Under the pieces are notes generated by a model. The model was not told the DNA's origin. It saw only the letters and a program-made list of their open reading frames with translations, and made no database searches. Source: Candidatus Sericytochromatia bacterium S15B-MN24 CBMW_12 (GTDB lineage Bacteria; Cyanobacteriota; Sericytochromatia; S15B-MN24; UBA4093). From it: a stretch of 40,395 nt of DNA. The stretch covers positions 1 through 40,395 of the forward strand of contig DAZV01000042.1 in assembly GCA_002083825.1 (NCBI GenBank). The letters are read 5' to 3'. Each line of letters opens with the position of its first letter. Position 1 is the stretch's first letter. The position numbers were made by a program, and so were the translations under genes. Shown here piece by piece: positions 7,535-16,147 of the stretch.

Positions 7535-7776
7535 CGCGACCCCCTTTCTCCTCGATCTTCCCTCATGCCTGCCGTTCACTGCCGTCGATCGCCGCTGGCC
7601 GCCGAGGGCGTGCCATCGGCCCGTCATGACCCCGTCAGGCGGGTCCGCGTCGGCGCCCGAAAGCGCCCGGCGAATTCGAGTCCCTCCCCTCTGGAGGGAG
7701 CTTGACCCGATCTTCAGGGAAGTAGGGGGCCGGGTCAAGGCGTGAATCCCCGCTGGTAGTCGGGGTTAACCCGTGG

Positions 7777-7844
7777 TAAAATACCGCTGATTGCTCCCCG
7801 TGGATTCCTTCCCCCATGGCTCATTCGGGGAGCTGCCCATGGGG
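7777..7844 (+). promoter_or_regulatory. gltA promoter region and leader hairpin
   Basis: A -10-like TAAAAT (7777-7782) precedes an untranslated leader containing a perfect 8-bp inverted repeat, CCCCATGG (7812-7819) and CCATGGGG (7837-7844), enclosing 17 nt. The hairpin ends 37 bp before the gltA ATG, leaving the ribosome site (AAAGGA, 7866-7871) free. It has no U-tract, so it is not a classical terminator. A regulatory or mRNA-stabilising role is inference. The rest of the 347-bp gap back to 7534 shows no supported gene. Confidence 0.4.
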
Positions 7845-7881
7845 TAATTCCCGCGCAGGACCGCGAAAGGAAATCTGGAAC

Positions 7882-9027
7882 ATGGCTGAGAACGTCGCTA
7901 CTACCGAAAAGCCCTACTTCCCCGGCCTCGAAGGCGTCGTGGTGGCGATTTCGGGATTGACCTCGATCGATGGAACCCTGGGCAAGCTCATGTATCGTGG
8001 CTACAACATCCACGAACTGGCGCAGAGTTCGACCTACGAAGAGGTTGTCTACCTGCTCTTCAACGGCGATCTGCCGACGGTTGCCCAGCTCGATGAGCTC
8101 AAGCAGACCTTGTCCGCCAACCGTGAGCTCCCAGCGCAGGTGATCGATCTTCTGCGCTTGATGCCCAAGGACGCCAACCCCATGGCCGCTCTCCGGACCG
8201 TGGTCTCGGCGCTCGCCTTCTACGATTCCGAGTCCGAGGACAACGATCCCGACTCGGTCCTGCGCAAGGCTTATCGCCTCACCGCCAAGATGGCCACCAT
8301 CGTCGCGGCCTTCGACCGGATCCGCAACGGCAAGGAGCCCATCGCTCCCAAGACCAGCCTGAGCCATGCCGCCAACTTCCTCTACATGCTCAACGGCGAG
8401 GAGCCCAACGACGTCTTCGCCCGGGCCTTCGACATCGCGCTGATCCTGCACGCCGATCACGAGATGAACGCCTCGACCTTCGCGGCGCGCGTCACGGCCT
8501 CCACCCTCTCCGACTTCTACTCGGCCATCACCTCGGCGGTCGGCACCCTGAAGGGCTCGCTGCACGGCGGCGCCAACACCAACGTCATGAAGATGCTTCT
8601 CGAGATCGGCGACGAGGCCAAGGTCGAGGATTACATCCGCACCGGCCTCGCCAACAAGCAGCGCTTCATGGGCTTCGGCCACCGGGTCTACAAGACCATG
8701 GACCCCCGCGCCATCGTGCTCAAGAAGGTCTCGCGCGATCTCGGCGAGCGCGCCGGCAACCTCAAGTGGTTCAACATGTCCGAGAAGATCCACGACATGG
8801 TTACCGGAGCCAAGGGCCTCGACCCCAACGTCGACTTCTACTCGGCCTCGACCTACTACATGATGGGCATCGCCCTCGATCTCTACACCCCGATCTTCGC
8901 GGTCAGCCGGATCGCCGGATGGTCGGCCAACGTGATCGAGCAGTACGAGAAGAACCGCTTGATGCGTCCCGACTCGGACTACGTGGGGCCCTCCGAGCGC
9001 TCCTACGTTCCGATGAACCAGCGCTAA
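7882..9027 (+). CDS. gltA: Citrate synthase
   Basis: Condenses acetyl-CoA and oxaloacetate to citrate, first step of the TCA cycle. The 381-aa length and sequence fit the short bacterial (CitZ/GltA) form without the long N-terminal extension of NADH-regulated enterobacterial enzymes. Visible signatures: LEGVVVAISGLTSIDG and YRGYNIHELA at the start, the catalytic His in KGSLHGGAN, the family signature GFGHRVYKTMDPRA with the second His, and the catalytic Asp in NVDFYSAST. The ATG at 7882 has GAAAGGA ten bases upstream; the ATG at 7816 is inside the leader hairpin and is rejected. The gene is monocistronic: its own promoter region in front and a strong intrinsic terminator after. mdh of the same cycle lies 2 kb away on the other strand. 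Confidence 0.96.
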   Translation: MAENVATTEKPYFPGLEGVVVAISGLTSIDGTLGKLMYRGYNIHELAQSSTYEEVVYLLFNGDLPTVAQLDELKQTLSANRELPAQVIDLLRLMPKDANPMAALRTVVSALAFYDSESEDNDPDSVLRKAYRLTAKMATIVAAFDRIRNGKEPIAPKTSLSHAANFLYMLNGEEPNDVFARAFDIALILHADHEMNASTFAARVTASTLSDFYSAITSAVGTLKGSLHGGANTNVMKMLLEIGDEAKVEDYIRTGLANKQRFMGFGHRVYKTMDPRAIVLKKVSRDLGERAGNLKWFNMSEKIHDMVTGAKGLDPNVDFYSASTYYMMGIALDLYTPIFAVSRIAGWSANVIEQYEKNRLMRPDSDYVGPSERSYVPMNQR

Positions 9028-9042
9028 GCAAACGACAACCGA

Positions 9043-9082
9043 AGAGGGGCCGGCGATTCTGTCGCCGGCCCCTCTTTTTTTT
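9043..9082 (+). terminator. Rho-independent terminator of gltA
   Basis: Perfect 14-bp GC-rich stem, AGAGGGGCCGGCGA (9043-9056) paired with 9062-9075, loop TTCTG, followed by an unbroken run of eight T (9075-9082). Classical and strong. Confidence 0.95.
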
Positions 9083-9123
9083 CTCCCGAGTTCGCCATGA
9101 AGTCGGGAGAACCGCGGGCCGAT

Positions 9124-9942
9124 TTAGATCGAGAGGTCGCGACGGTTGAAGGCCACCCATGCCACGAGCAGGCTAAGGACCCCCACTCCGCCCAGATAAG
9201 CCCACGCGATGGGGGCGGGCGGTATGCCTTCGAGCAGGACCCTGGGGTCGTAGTGCTTGAAGATCGAGAAGGGGCGGTAGGGTTCGGCGGTCTTCCAGAG
9301 TTGGCCGAGCGCGTCGATGAAGTAGGATCCGACGGTGAAGGAGAGGGTCCAGCCGAGCGCCCTTCCGGTTTCTCCGCCCGTCGCGCCGCGAGAGCCGGCG
9401 AGGGCCGAGCATGCCAGCGCGAACGCGCCGATGCAGCCGAAGAGCAGGATCATGCCGACGGCCGACCAGAAGTAGCCGGCGAGTCCGGCGTCGAGCGTTT
9501 CCTGCTGAAAGCTCAGGCCCGCGGCGGTGGCGAGGACGGTGACGAGCGCCAGCGCCAGGGTGCCGGTGGCGAGAGTCAGGGTCTTGGCGGCGAGAAAGCG
9601 GTTGCGGCTGATCGGGTAGGCGAGCGTGAGGCCGAGCGTGCCGCCTTCGATGTCGCCCGCGATGGCCCGCGATCCGTAGCCCACGGCCCAGGCCCCCTGA
9701 AGGATCAGCCAGACGGGGTGGGTGAAGGCGATCGCGACCACTCCGGATAGCCCCTGGACGTTCATCCGGTCGCCGGCCAGGGCCCGGAGGAAGGGCGGGA
9801 TGATCTTCAGGGCCTCTGCGAGGGAATTCTGAATCGAGGGCGCGATCAGGGCCATCCCGAAGGCGAAGAGTCCGAGGGCGACGGTGAGCGCGAGCAGGAC
9901 GCGGCGGTTGAGGCGCAGTTCGTGCAGGGTGAGGTTCTTCAT
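9124..9942 (-). CDS. ABC-2 type transporter permease
   Basis: A 272-aa membrane protein with about six predicted helices. The first (RRVLLALTVALGLFAFGMAL) follows a short cytosolic start, and the last is GVGVLSLLVAWVAF near the C-terminus. Residues about 90-130 carry AIAGDIEGGTLGLTLAYPIS, the cytosolic coupling-helix pattern of ABC-2/NatB-type exporter permeases (D-x-E-x-G-T followed by a P-I-S/R). The ATG at 9942 overlaps the upstream ATPase stop (ATGA), so the two are translated together. The substrate cannot be told; relatives export Na+, peptides or antibiotics. A longer frame reading into the ATPase gene is a shadow. Confidence 0.85.
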   Translation of the reverse strand: MKNLTLHELRLNRRVLLALTVALGLFAFGMALIAPSIQNSLAEALKIIPPFLRALAGDRMNVQGLSGVVAIAFTHPVWLILQGAWAVGYGSRAIAGDIEGGTLGLTLAYPISRNRFLAAKTLTLATGTLALALVTVLATAAGLSFQQETLDAGLAGYFWSAVGMILLFGCIGAFALACSALAGSRGATGGETGRALGWTLSFTVGSYFIDALGQLWKTAEPYRPFSIFKHYDPRVLLEGIPPAPIAWAYLGGVGVLSLLVAWVAFNRRDLSI

Positions 9943-10832
9943 GGACGCTCCGTTTCGTAGTAGCGCATGAAGATGTCCTCGAGGCTCGAACGGGTGATCT
10001 CGACGTCCTTCACGGTGAAGGCGGCCAGCCGCTTGAAGAGCGGATCGATATCGCCCTCGACGACGAAGGTCCAGCGGCCTTCGCCGAGAGAGGTCGCCGA
10101 GACTCCGGGGAGGGTGAAGGCGTCGGGCGAGGCGGTTTCGGCCAGCGTGGCCGCGACCATGCGCTTGGCTTTGGCCTTGAGGGCCTGAATTTCCTCGGTG
10201 ACGAGCAAGCGGCCGGAGCGGATCAGGGCGACGCGGTCGCAATTGCGCTCGACCTCGCCGAGGACGTGGCTCGACATGAAGATCGTGCAGCCGTCCTGGC
10301 GGGCTTCGGCGAGGAGCTGGAAGAAGGTTTGCTGGACGAGGGGGTCGAGCCCTTCGGTGGGTTCGTCGAGGATGAGCAGGCGCGGGCGGTGCATGAGGGC
10401 CTGAACGATGGCTATCTTCTGCTTCATGCCCTTGGAATAGGAACGGATGGGCCGATCGAGGCTGGCGGCGATGCCGAGTCGCTCGGCCAGTTCCTGTCGA
10501 AAGCGGGGCTCGATGCCCGAGCGGAAACTGGAAAGAGTCGCGAGCAGCTCCGAGCCCGTGAGGCGCTCCTCTAGGTGGATCTCGCCGGGCAGATACCCGA
10601 TGAGCTCTCGCACCTGGAGGGAGTGCTGCTGGCAATCGAAACCCAGGACCCGCGCCCATCCGGCGTTCGGCCTCAGGAAATCCAGCAAGACCCGGATGGT
10701 CGTGGTCTTGCCCGCTCCGTTGGGGCCCAGGAAGCCGAACATCTCGCCTTCCCGGACCGTCAAGGAAACGTCCTGGATGCCTTTGCCGGACCCGTAGGTC
10801 TTGGTGAGGCCCTGGGTCTCGATGGCTGACAT
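9939..10832 (-). CDS. ABC transporter ATP-binding protein (CcmA/BcrA type)
   Basis: A 297-aa ATPase that powers the adjoining permease. Walker A is GPNGAGKT (residues about 35-42), Q-loop region YLPGEIHLEERL, ABC signature here YSKGMKQKIA (S-K-G-M variant common in ABC-2 drives), Walker B LLILDEPTEGLDP and H-loop MSSHVL. A C-terminal about 80-aa domain (FTLPGVSATSLGEGRWTFVV) resembles the accessory domain of BcrA-like ATPases. ATG 10832 lies one base from the mdh stop, with its ribosome site inside mdh, so it forms an operon mdh-ATPase-permease. The metabolic link to mdh is not obvious and may only be shared transcription. Confidence 0.92.
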   Translation of the reverse strand: MSAIETQGLTKTYGSGKGIQDVSLTVREGEMFGFLGPNGAGKTTTIRVLLDFLRPNAGWARVLGFDCQQHSLQVRELIGYLPGEIHLEERLTGSELLATLSSFRSGIEPRFRQELAERLGIAASLDRPIRSYSKGMKQKIAIVQALMHRPRLLILDEPTEGLDPLVQQTFFQLLAEARQDGCTIFMSSHVLGEVERNCDRVALIRSGRLLVTEEIQALKAKAKRMVAATLAETASPDAFTLPGVSATSLGEGRWTFVVEGDIDPLFKRLAAFTVKDVEITRSSLEDIFMRYYETERP

Positions 10833-10833
10833 G

Positions 10834-11814
10834 TTAGCCGAGGAGGTGAGAGACGCCTTCGCGCTCCTCGCTCAGCTCGGCGAGGGTGGCGTCCATCTTC
10901 TCGCGGCTGAAGGCGTCGATTTCCAGACCCTGGACGATCGTGTAGTCGCCGTTCGCGCAGGTGCAGGGGAAGCCGAAGATCACGCCGGCGGGGATGCCGT
11001 AGGAGCCGTCGGAAGGCACGCCCATGGTCACCCATTCGCCGTTGGAGCCGAGCACCCAGTCGCGGACGTGGTCGATGGCGGCGTTGGCGGCGGAGGCCGC
11101 CGAGGAGAGGCCGCGGGCCTCGATGATGGCGGCTCCGCGCTTGGCGACCGTCGGGATGAAGGTCTCACGGTTCCACGTCTCGTCGTTGACGAGATTCTTG
11201 ACCGATTGGCCGTCGATCGTGGCGAAGCGGTAGTCGGGGTACTGGGTGGTGGAGTGGTTGCCCCAGACGACCATGGTCTTGATGCCGCCGACGGGCTTGC
11301 CGGTCTTGGCGGCCAGCTGCGCGAGGGCGCGGTTGTGGTCGAGCCGCAGCATGGCGGTGAAATTGCGGGGATCGAGGTCGGGGGCGCTCTTCATCGCGAT
11401 GTAGGCGTTGGTGTTGGCGGGGTTGCCGACCACGAGCACCTTGACGTCGCGCTTGGCAGCCTTGTTCAGGGCCTTGCCCTGGGTGGTGAAGATGGCCGCG
11501 TTGGCTTCGAGCAGGTCCTTGCGCTCCATGCCCTTGCTGCGGGGACGGGCGCCGACCAGGAGGGCGACGTCGGCGTCCTTGAAGGCCACCTCGGGATCGT
11601 CGGTACCGACCAGGCCTGCGAGGAGGGGGAAGGCGCAGTCCTCGAGCTCCATCATCACGCCGTTGAGCGCGTTCTGAGCCTGAGGGAGATCGAGCAATTG
11701 GAGGATGACCGGCTGATCCTTGCCGAGCATCTCACCGCTGGCAATCCGGAACAGCAGGCTGTAGCCGATCTGACCGGCGGCTCCGGTCACTGCGACAATC
11801 TTGGGGGCTTTCAT
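10834..11814 (-). CDS. mdh: Malate dehydrogenase (type 2)
   Basis: NAD-dependent oxidation of malate to oxaloacetate in the TCA cycle. The 326-aa sequence belongs to the type-2 MDH group: nucleotide loop [39 protein letters not shown], the substrate-binding loop [25 protein letters not shown], active-site RLDHNRA and catalytic His in [16 protein letters not shown] 11814 with AAGGAGA eight bases upstream is clear. First gene of an operon with the ABC-2 pair. The 213-bp gap upstream carries two abutting palindromes and two further inverted repeats, listed separately. Confidence 0.96.
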   Translation of the reverse strand: MKAPKIVAVTGAAGQIGYSLLFRIASGEMLGKDQPVILQLLDLPQAQNALNGVMMELEDCAFPLLAGLVGTDDPEVAFKDADVALLVGARPRSKGMERKDLLEANAAIFTTQGKALNKAAKRDVKVLVVGNPANTNAYIAMKSAPDLDPRNFTAMLRLDHNRALAQLAAKTGKPVGGIKTMVVWGNHSTTQYPDYRFATIDGQSVKNLVNDETWNRETFIPTVAKRGAAIIEARGLSSAASAANAAIDHVRDWVLGSNGEWVTMGVPSDGSYGIPAGVIFGFPCTCANGDYTIVQGLEIDAFSREKMDATLAELSEEREGVSHLLG

Positions 11815-11866
11815 GTTTGAGTCTCCTTAGCCGCACCTCCCGCAATTCGTCGGATGGCACCCCATG

Positions 11867-11892
11867 GCGCCTCGCGAGGCGCTGGCGCCAGC
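11867..11892 (-). promoter_or_regulatory. Two abutting perfect palindromes in the mdh leader
   Basis: GCGCCTCGCGAGGCGC (11867-11882, 16 bp) and GCTGGCGCCAGC (11881-11892, 12 bp) are both perfectly self-complementary and share two bases, 53-78 bp upstream of the mdh start. In RNA the two hairpins compete for the shared bases, and alternative GGCGC/GCGCC pairings across them are possible. An operator or a leader switch is possible; no ligand or factor is suggested by the sequence. Confidence 0.4.
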
Positions 11893-11960
11893 GGCTAAGT
11901 CCAAAAAATCGCGTCAGATGCACATGTCGTCATGAGTTGCTTGGAAGCGAGCGACGATTA

Positions 11961-11977
11961 CCGTGATCGTATCACGG
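11961..11977. promoter_or_regulatory. Inverted repeat CCGTGAT-CGT-ATCACGG
   Basis: Perfect 7-bp arms with a 3-bp spacer, between the end of the chemoreceptor gene and the mdh start. It could be an operator for mdh (a dimeric helix-turn-helix type site) or part of the transcription end of the upstream gene; there is no adjoining U-tract. Confidence 0.4.
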
Positions 11978-11994
11978 CTCGAACGGGAAGTGGA

Positions 11995-12021
11995 GGGGGC
12001 GACGGAGGATCCGCCGCCCCC
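11995..12021 (-). terminator. Probable terminator hairpin of the chemoreceptor gene
   Basis: GGGGGCG (11995-12001) pairs with CGCCCCC (12015-12021), with inner CGGA/TCCG pairing. It starts 7 bp after the leftward chemoreceptor stop. There is no U-run after it, so termination may be weak or Rho-assisted. Confidence 0.5.
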
Positions 12022-12027
12022 CTAGTT

Positions 12028-14388
12028 TCAGATCGCCGTGACGGCTTGCCTCGCCACGCCGATGCTCAGGGTGAGGATCTCGGGCTCTTCTTCGTGGAAG
12101 AAGGCGATCGCCTCCACGAGGTCCCGCGCCTGCTGCTGCAACTCGCTGGCCGCATCGGTCACCAGCTGCGTGACACTCGCCGTATCCTGCGCCGAATGGT
12201 TGATCTGCTCCACGGCCTTCAGCACCTGCTCGCCATCTTGGCGCTGAGCGGAGGCAGCCGAGGAGACCTCCTGGGTCATCCGACTCATCACGGTAACCGC
12301 CTGGATGATCTGTTCGGATGCCTGTGCCTGCTCCCGGGTGGCCAGCGAGACTTGCTGCGTCAAGTGGGTCATCTCCGAAACCGCCCGGTTGATCTGCGTG
12401 GCGACCTGATTCTGCTGATCCGATGTCTGAGTGACGTGGCTCATCAAGCTGGTCATCCGATCCGCAGTGCGAACGATCTCCTGTAGGGAGTCCCCGGAGC
12501 TCCGTGCCAGCTGCGTTCCCTCCTGAATCGCCACCTCCCCCTTTTGGGTGCTCGAGATGGCCTGGTCGGTCTCCCGCTGGATTCCCTTGATGAGCTGGGC
12601 GATTTCCCCGGTGGCCTTGGCCGAGCGCTCGGCCAGCTTGCGAACCTCGTCGGCGACCACCGCGAATCCCCGCCCGTGCTCTCCGGCCCGCGCCGCCTCG
12701 ATCGCCGCGTTAAGGGCCAGGAGATTCGTTTGCTCGGCGATATCATCGATCACCGCGATGATGTCCCCGATCTCCTCGGAGCGCGTGCCCAGGTTCTGGA
12801 TGACCTTGGCCAGGTCCCCTATCACGTCGGCGATTCGGTTCATCCCCTCGATGGTCTGGCCAACGGCCGCATGGCCCCGGTGGGCGATTCTCACCGCCTC
12901 CGCGGCAACCTGGTTGACCTCGCCGACGTCGCCGGCGACCTGCTGGATGCTGGTCGCCATCTCCTCGATCGAAGCCGATGTCCGGTTTACCGTGTTCGAC
13001 AAGGTGTCCGCGTTGCCGGCGACCTGCTGGATGCTCGCCGCCATCTCCTCGATGGCCGAGGAGGTCTCCTCCACGGCAGCCGCCAGCGACCCCGCGTTTT
13101 GAGAGACCTCGGAGATCGATGCGGTCATCCCGTTCATCGCCCTGGTGGTCGTCTCGGCAGCGCGGGCCTGGTTCTGGGTCGCTTCCGTCATGCGCTCGGA
13201 ACCATCCCCGATGCCATCCGCGGAGGCCGCGACCACCGACGCGCTCGTGCGGATGCCGGCTATCATGAGGCGGATCTTGGAGATCATGAGGTTCAAGGTT
13301 TGGAGGACTTGCCCGATCTCGTCTCGTGACGACCCATGGGCTTGGACGCTCAGATCCCCTTCCGCGAGCCGTTCAACCACGGAAATCGCCTCCCGCAAGG
13401 AAGCCGTGATGTTCCGAATGACGACCACCACCAGCAGCTGAACCAAGGCCAGAACCAGCACGACTCCCACGACGGTGACGGTCTCCTGCTGACGGAAATT
13501 TCCCACCCGGATCTCGAGGAGCCGGTCCAAGGACGGAATAGTGACATGGTACAAGTCGAAAGCCGCATCGAGCGCCACCTGAGCGGCTTGGCGAAATTCG
13601 CCGCGAGATGTCGTGAGGGTCTGGCTGCCGAGGACGTGCGTGTCGATCTTTTCGAGCAGCCTCTCGACCTTTTGTTGATAGAGTTTTCGCGTTGCCTCCA
13701 GCTCACCCTCCAGCTTCGCGTTGTTCTGGTAGGCTACCTGGTAGGCGTAGTTGGTGGCTTCCAAGTTGGACTTCAATAAGCCGGTGAGGACCACGAGTTG
13801 GGTCCGATCATCCGCCTTCAAGTCCCCCCGAGCCAAGACGTCTTCCGTGAAGACGAGAATCTGATCGAGGAGATCGGCGCCCGCTGGCAGCTTGAGAAGT
13901 GTCGCGTCCATCAAGTAGTAGCTGTCTAGATCGGGATCCAGGATGAGATTGGAGGTGTCGCCGACCCGCGCATTCAACGCCAGAATCTGGGCCTTCGTCT
14001 TAATGCGCTGGGCCTCCGTGCCCAAACGGTCTAGCGCCTCCCACTCCTTGTCGAGTTGCCCGTAGTCCACCTGGGATTTCAACCTGGTCCCGAGATCGGC
14101 CTCGACGGTGGCGAGGTCTGCAAAGGCTGCTTTCGCCGGGCCATCCATCGGCGTGGAACGGCCGGACGCTTCTCTGAGCCGCATGCCATGCGCGATGGTT
14201 TCTTGCTGCACGTGACTCAGCGCGCTCAGGTAGCGAACCCCATCACGCTCCTTGTTGCCGAAAGCGATGGCGATTTCCTTCTCAGCGACCAAGAGGTAGA
14301 CCGTCAGTAAAGTGGGCAGGCAGAACAAGACCGAAATGAGGGCCAGTTTCTGCCAGATCTTCAGCGAATTCATCCAGCTATTGAACAA
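12028..14388 (-). CDS. Methyl-accepting chemotaxis protein
   Basis: A 786-aa chemoreceptor-like transducer. TM1 is at residues about 12-33 ([20 protein letters not shown]), followed by a 270-residue, mostly helical outer domain without a named sensor fold seen. TM2 is near 305-328 ([20 protein letters not shown]), then HAMP ([14 protein letters not shown], about 330-385). The long signalling coiled coil has the conserved tip [20 protein letters not shown]...[15 protein letters not shown] (about 545-585), which binds CheA/CheW. There is no C-terminal CheR/CheB-docking pentapeptide (it ends RQAVTAI). The start is TTG 14388 with AAAGGAA nine bases upstream; the in-frame ATG at 14373 would be 24 bases away from that site. 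No che genes are near, so it is an orphan feeding a distant array. Confidence 0.94.
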   Translation of the reverse strand: MFNSWMNSLKIWQKLALISVLFCLPTLLTVYLLVAEKEIAIAFGNKERDGVRYLSALSHVQQETIAHGMRLREASGRSTPMDGPAKAAFADLATVEADLGTRLKSQVDYGQLDKEWEALDRLGTEAQRIKTKAQILALNARVGDTSNLILDPDLDSYYLMDATLLKLPAGADLLDQILVFTEDVLARGDLKADDRTQLVVLTGLLKSNLEATNYAYQVAYQNNAKLEGELEATRKLYQQKVERLLEKIDTHVLGSQTLTTSRGEFRQAAQVALDAAFDLYHVTIPSLDRLLEIRVGNFRQQETVTVVGVVLVLALVQLLVVVVIRNITASLREAISVVERLAEGDLSVQAHGSSRDEIGQVLQTLNLMISKIRLMIAGIRTSASVVAASADGIGDGSERMTEATQNQARAAETTTRAMNGMTASISEVSQNAGSLAAAVEETSSAIEEMAASIQQVAGNADTLSNTVNRTSASIEEMATSIQQVAGDVGEVNQVAAEAVRIAHRGHAAVGQTIEGMNRIADVIGDLAKVIQNLGTRSEEIGDIIAVIDDIAEQTNLLALNAAIEAARAGEHGRGFAVVADEVRKLAERSAKATGEIAQLIKGIQRETDQAISSTQKGEVAIQEGTQLARSSGDSLQEIVRTADRMTSLMSHVTQTSDQQNQVATQINRAVSEMTHLTQQVSLATREQAQASEQIIQAVTVMSRMTQEVSSAASAQRQDGEQVLKAVEQINHSAQDTASVTQLVTDAASELQQQARDLVEAIAFFHEEEPEILTLSIGVARQAVTAI

Positions 14389-14451
14389 GTGTCGGATTCC
14401 TTTCGAATCGATGCTATTGGCTATGCCGCATCGGATTTCTTAGCGTCGCGC

Positions 14452-15162
14452 CTAAAAGAGCATGGTGAGCCCGACGTTGGGGCTGAAGGTCCAGGTGGTG
14501 CCCGTGGGATCGTTCGTCCACAGGAGGGCAGGGGTAACATCGCATGCCACGGTCTCGCTGACCGGGATGATGGCCGATCCGCGCACGCCGCCGTTGGAAT
14601 TGCCCCCCATCGGAACGTTGACGAATTGCTCCTCGTACCAGGTCAGGCCGGCAAAAGGCAGGGTGAAGTTCACGTTCGCGGCGCCCCAGTTGGTCTGGCT
14701 GGAAAGACCCCGGGAATAACCCAGGTTGATACCGGTGGTGACAGGGCCGGTCACGAGGTCCATCAGGCCGGTGACTCCCGGTAGGGCCTCGCTCGTCGAG
14801 TTCGCCGCCGGCAGGATGCCGCCGATCATGAAGCCGGTCTTGACGGTCTCCGTCGAGAACGGAAGCGCGGCACGCAGCCAGGGGTAGACGTTATCGATCG
14901 CCGCGCGGGTGGGATTGCTGCTGAGGGTGGTGCCGAGCCCCAGTTCGATGCCGTCCGCTGCCCCCGTGACGATATTCATGACCGGCGCCGCCACGGAATT
15001 ACCTGCCATGTTGGCGTTGATGCGGACATCCAGGACGGAACGTCCCTTGGCGAGGGGGACCGCGCCAAAGCCATCGGTCGCAGTCCATCCGGTCACAGCC
15101 CCCGCCATCGCGGGGGTGGCGGTCAGCGCGGAAAGGAACAGGGCGGATAGTAGGGTTTTCAA
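14452..15162 (-). CDS. Exported protein, probable small outer-membrane beta-barrel
   Basis: A 236-aa protein with a clear signal peptide (LKTLLSALFLSALTATPAMA, cleavage after AMA). The mature part alternates short polar/aromatic strands with glycine turns (e.g. GIELGLGTTLSS, TGINLGYSRGL, WTFSPNVGLTMLF) and ends in phenylalanine, the C-terminal signature recognised by the Bam machinery. That supports a diderm envelope. The start is TTG 15162; the long frame back to 15309 precedes the signal peptide with unrelated residues and is rejected. A weak AAAGAAG ribosome site is present. It lies 63 bp upstream of the chemoreceptor gene on the same strand and may be co-transcribed with it. No named family recognised. 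Confidence 0.72.
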   Translation of the reverse strand: MKTLLSALFLSALTATPAMAGAVTGWTATDGFGAVPLAKGRSVLDVRINANMAGNSVAAPVMNIVTGAADGIELGLGTTLSSNPTRAAIDNVYPWLRAALPFSTETVKTGFMIGGILPAANSTSEALPGVTGLMDLVTGPVTTGINLGYSRGLSSQTNWGAANVNFTLPFAGLTWYEEQFVNVPMGGNSNGGVRGSAIIPVSETVACDVTPALLWTNDPTGTTWTFSPNVGLTMLF

Positions 15163-15319
15163 TGCGTACTTCTTTCTTTCATGACTGCTGGTGCGAGGTC
15201 TTGGATGGTGAAGTGTGCCCGAACGCGGCCGTACGACTCCGCTGGCAGCTCCTCCGGCGCAGAAAAGGATGGGCCCGTGGTGAGCTTGGCATAGTTTGGC
15301 TGAAGACATGCTGAAGACT

Positions 15320-16147
15320 CTAGCGCTGGTACAGCGTGTCGTGGAGCGACTCCCGGTAGAAGGTCTGGACTCCGCGGGTCACGGGACCGGGCTCTCCGTC
15401 GCCGATGAGCCGTCCGTCGACGGCGACCAGGGGCACGACCCCCATTACCGCATTGGTGAGGAAGGCTTCGCTCGCCGTCAGGAGCGTTTCGGGACGGATC
15501 GACCCCGTTTCGCAATTCGACGCGTCGAGGAGTTCGAGGACCAGGCCGCGAGCCACTCCCGCCAGGCCCCCGTGCCGCAAGGCGGGGGTGAGAATCTGCC
15601 CCCGGGTGATCACGAAGAGGTTGGAGAGCGTTCCCTCGGCGAGATAGCCGTCGGTATCGAGCAACAAGGCTTCGTTCGCACCCTGTAGCTTGGCCTCCTC
15701 GCGGGCCCATCGGTAGGCGAAATGGCTCAGGGTCTTGTAGCCGGCCAGGGGCGAAACCGGCGAGAGGCGCAGGGTCTCGCTGATGATGGCCGTCATCGTC
15801 CGGGGCGCCTCGGGCAGGGGCACGGCATGCAGGGCGAGGGTCGGAGGGATGCCATGCTCGGCATTGCCACGGGTGAGCGTCAGGCGGATGCGCGCGTCGA
15901 GAAGGCCGTCGGCCTCAAGCAAGAGACCGCAGTCCTCCAGGGTCTGACTGGAGTTGCGGGGCAGAGCGAGAGCGAAGCGCTCGGCGCTTTTGGTCAGGCG
16001 CTTGAAATGGCGAGCGAAGAGGGGAATCTGGCCCCCGAAGGCCGCCATGGTCTCGATCAGGCCGAAGCCTTGCAGGAGTCCTTCGTCCAGCAGGGGGACG
16101 GCGGCGGCATGAGCCGGTACGAGGCTTCCGTTCAGGACGACGTGCAT
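15320..16147 (-). CDS. pabC: Aminodeoxychorismate lyase (class IV aminotransferase fold)
   Basis: PLP enzyme that converts 4-amino-4-deoxychorismate to p-aminobenzoate and pyruvate for folate synthesis. The 275-aa class IV fold shows VPLLDEGLLQGFGLIETM at the start, the Schiff-base lysine in LAGYKTLSHFAYRW, and LAEGTLSNLFVI with the phosphate-binding EGT.SN. LTASEAFLTNAVMGVVPL, typical of the lyase/branched-chain aminotransferase group, follows. ATG 16147 lies 16 bp inside the end of pabB. Operon context with pabB makes lyase more likely than amino-acid aminotransferase. A very long frame starting at 18256 runs through pabB out of frame and is not a fused protein. Confidence 0.88.
   Translation of the reverse strand: MHVVLNGSLVPAHAAAVPLLDEGLLQGFGLIETMAAFGGQIPLFARHFKRLTKSAERFALALPRNSSQTLEDCGLLLEADGLLDARIRLTLTRGNAEHGIPPTLALHAVPLPEAPRTMTAIISETLRLSPVSPLAGYKTLSHFAYRWAREEAKLQGANEALLLDTDGYLAEGTLSNLFVITRGQILTPALRHGGLAGVARGLVLELLDASNCETGSIRPETLLTASEAFLTNAVMGVVPLVAVDGRLIGDGEPGPVTRGVQTFYRESLHDTLYQR

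Noticed and set aside
9124..10659. Leftward frame of 511 codons over two ABC genes
   Set aside because: Only the last 272 codons form the permease; the remainder reads the ATPase gene in the wrong frame.
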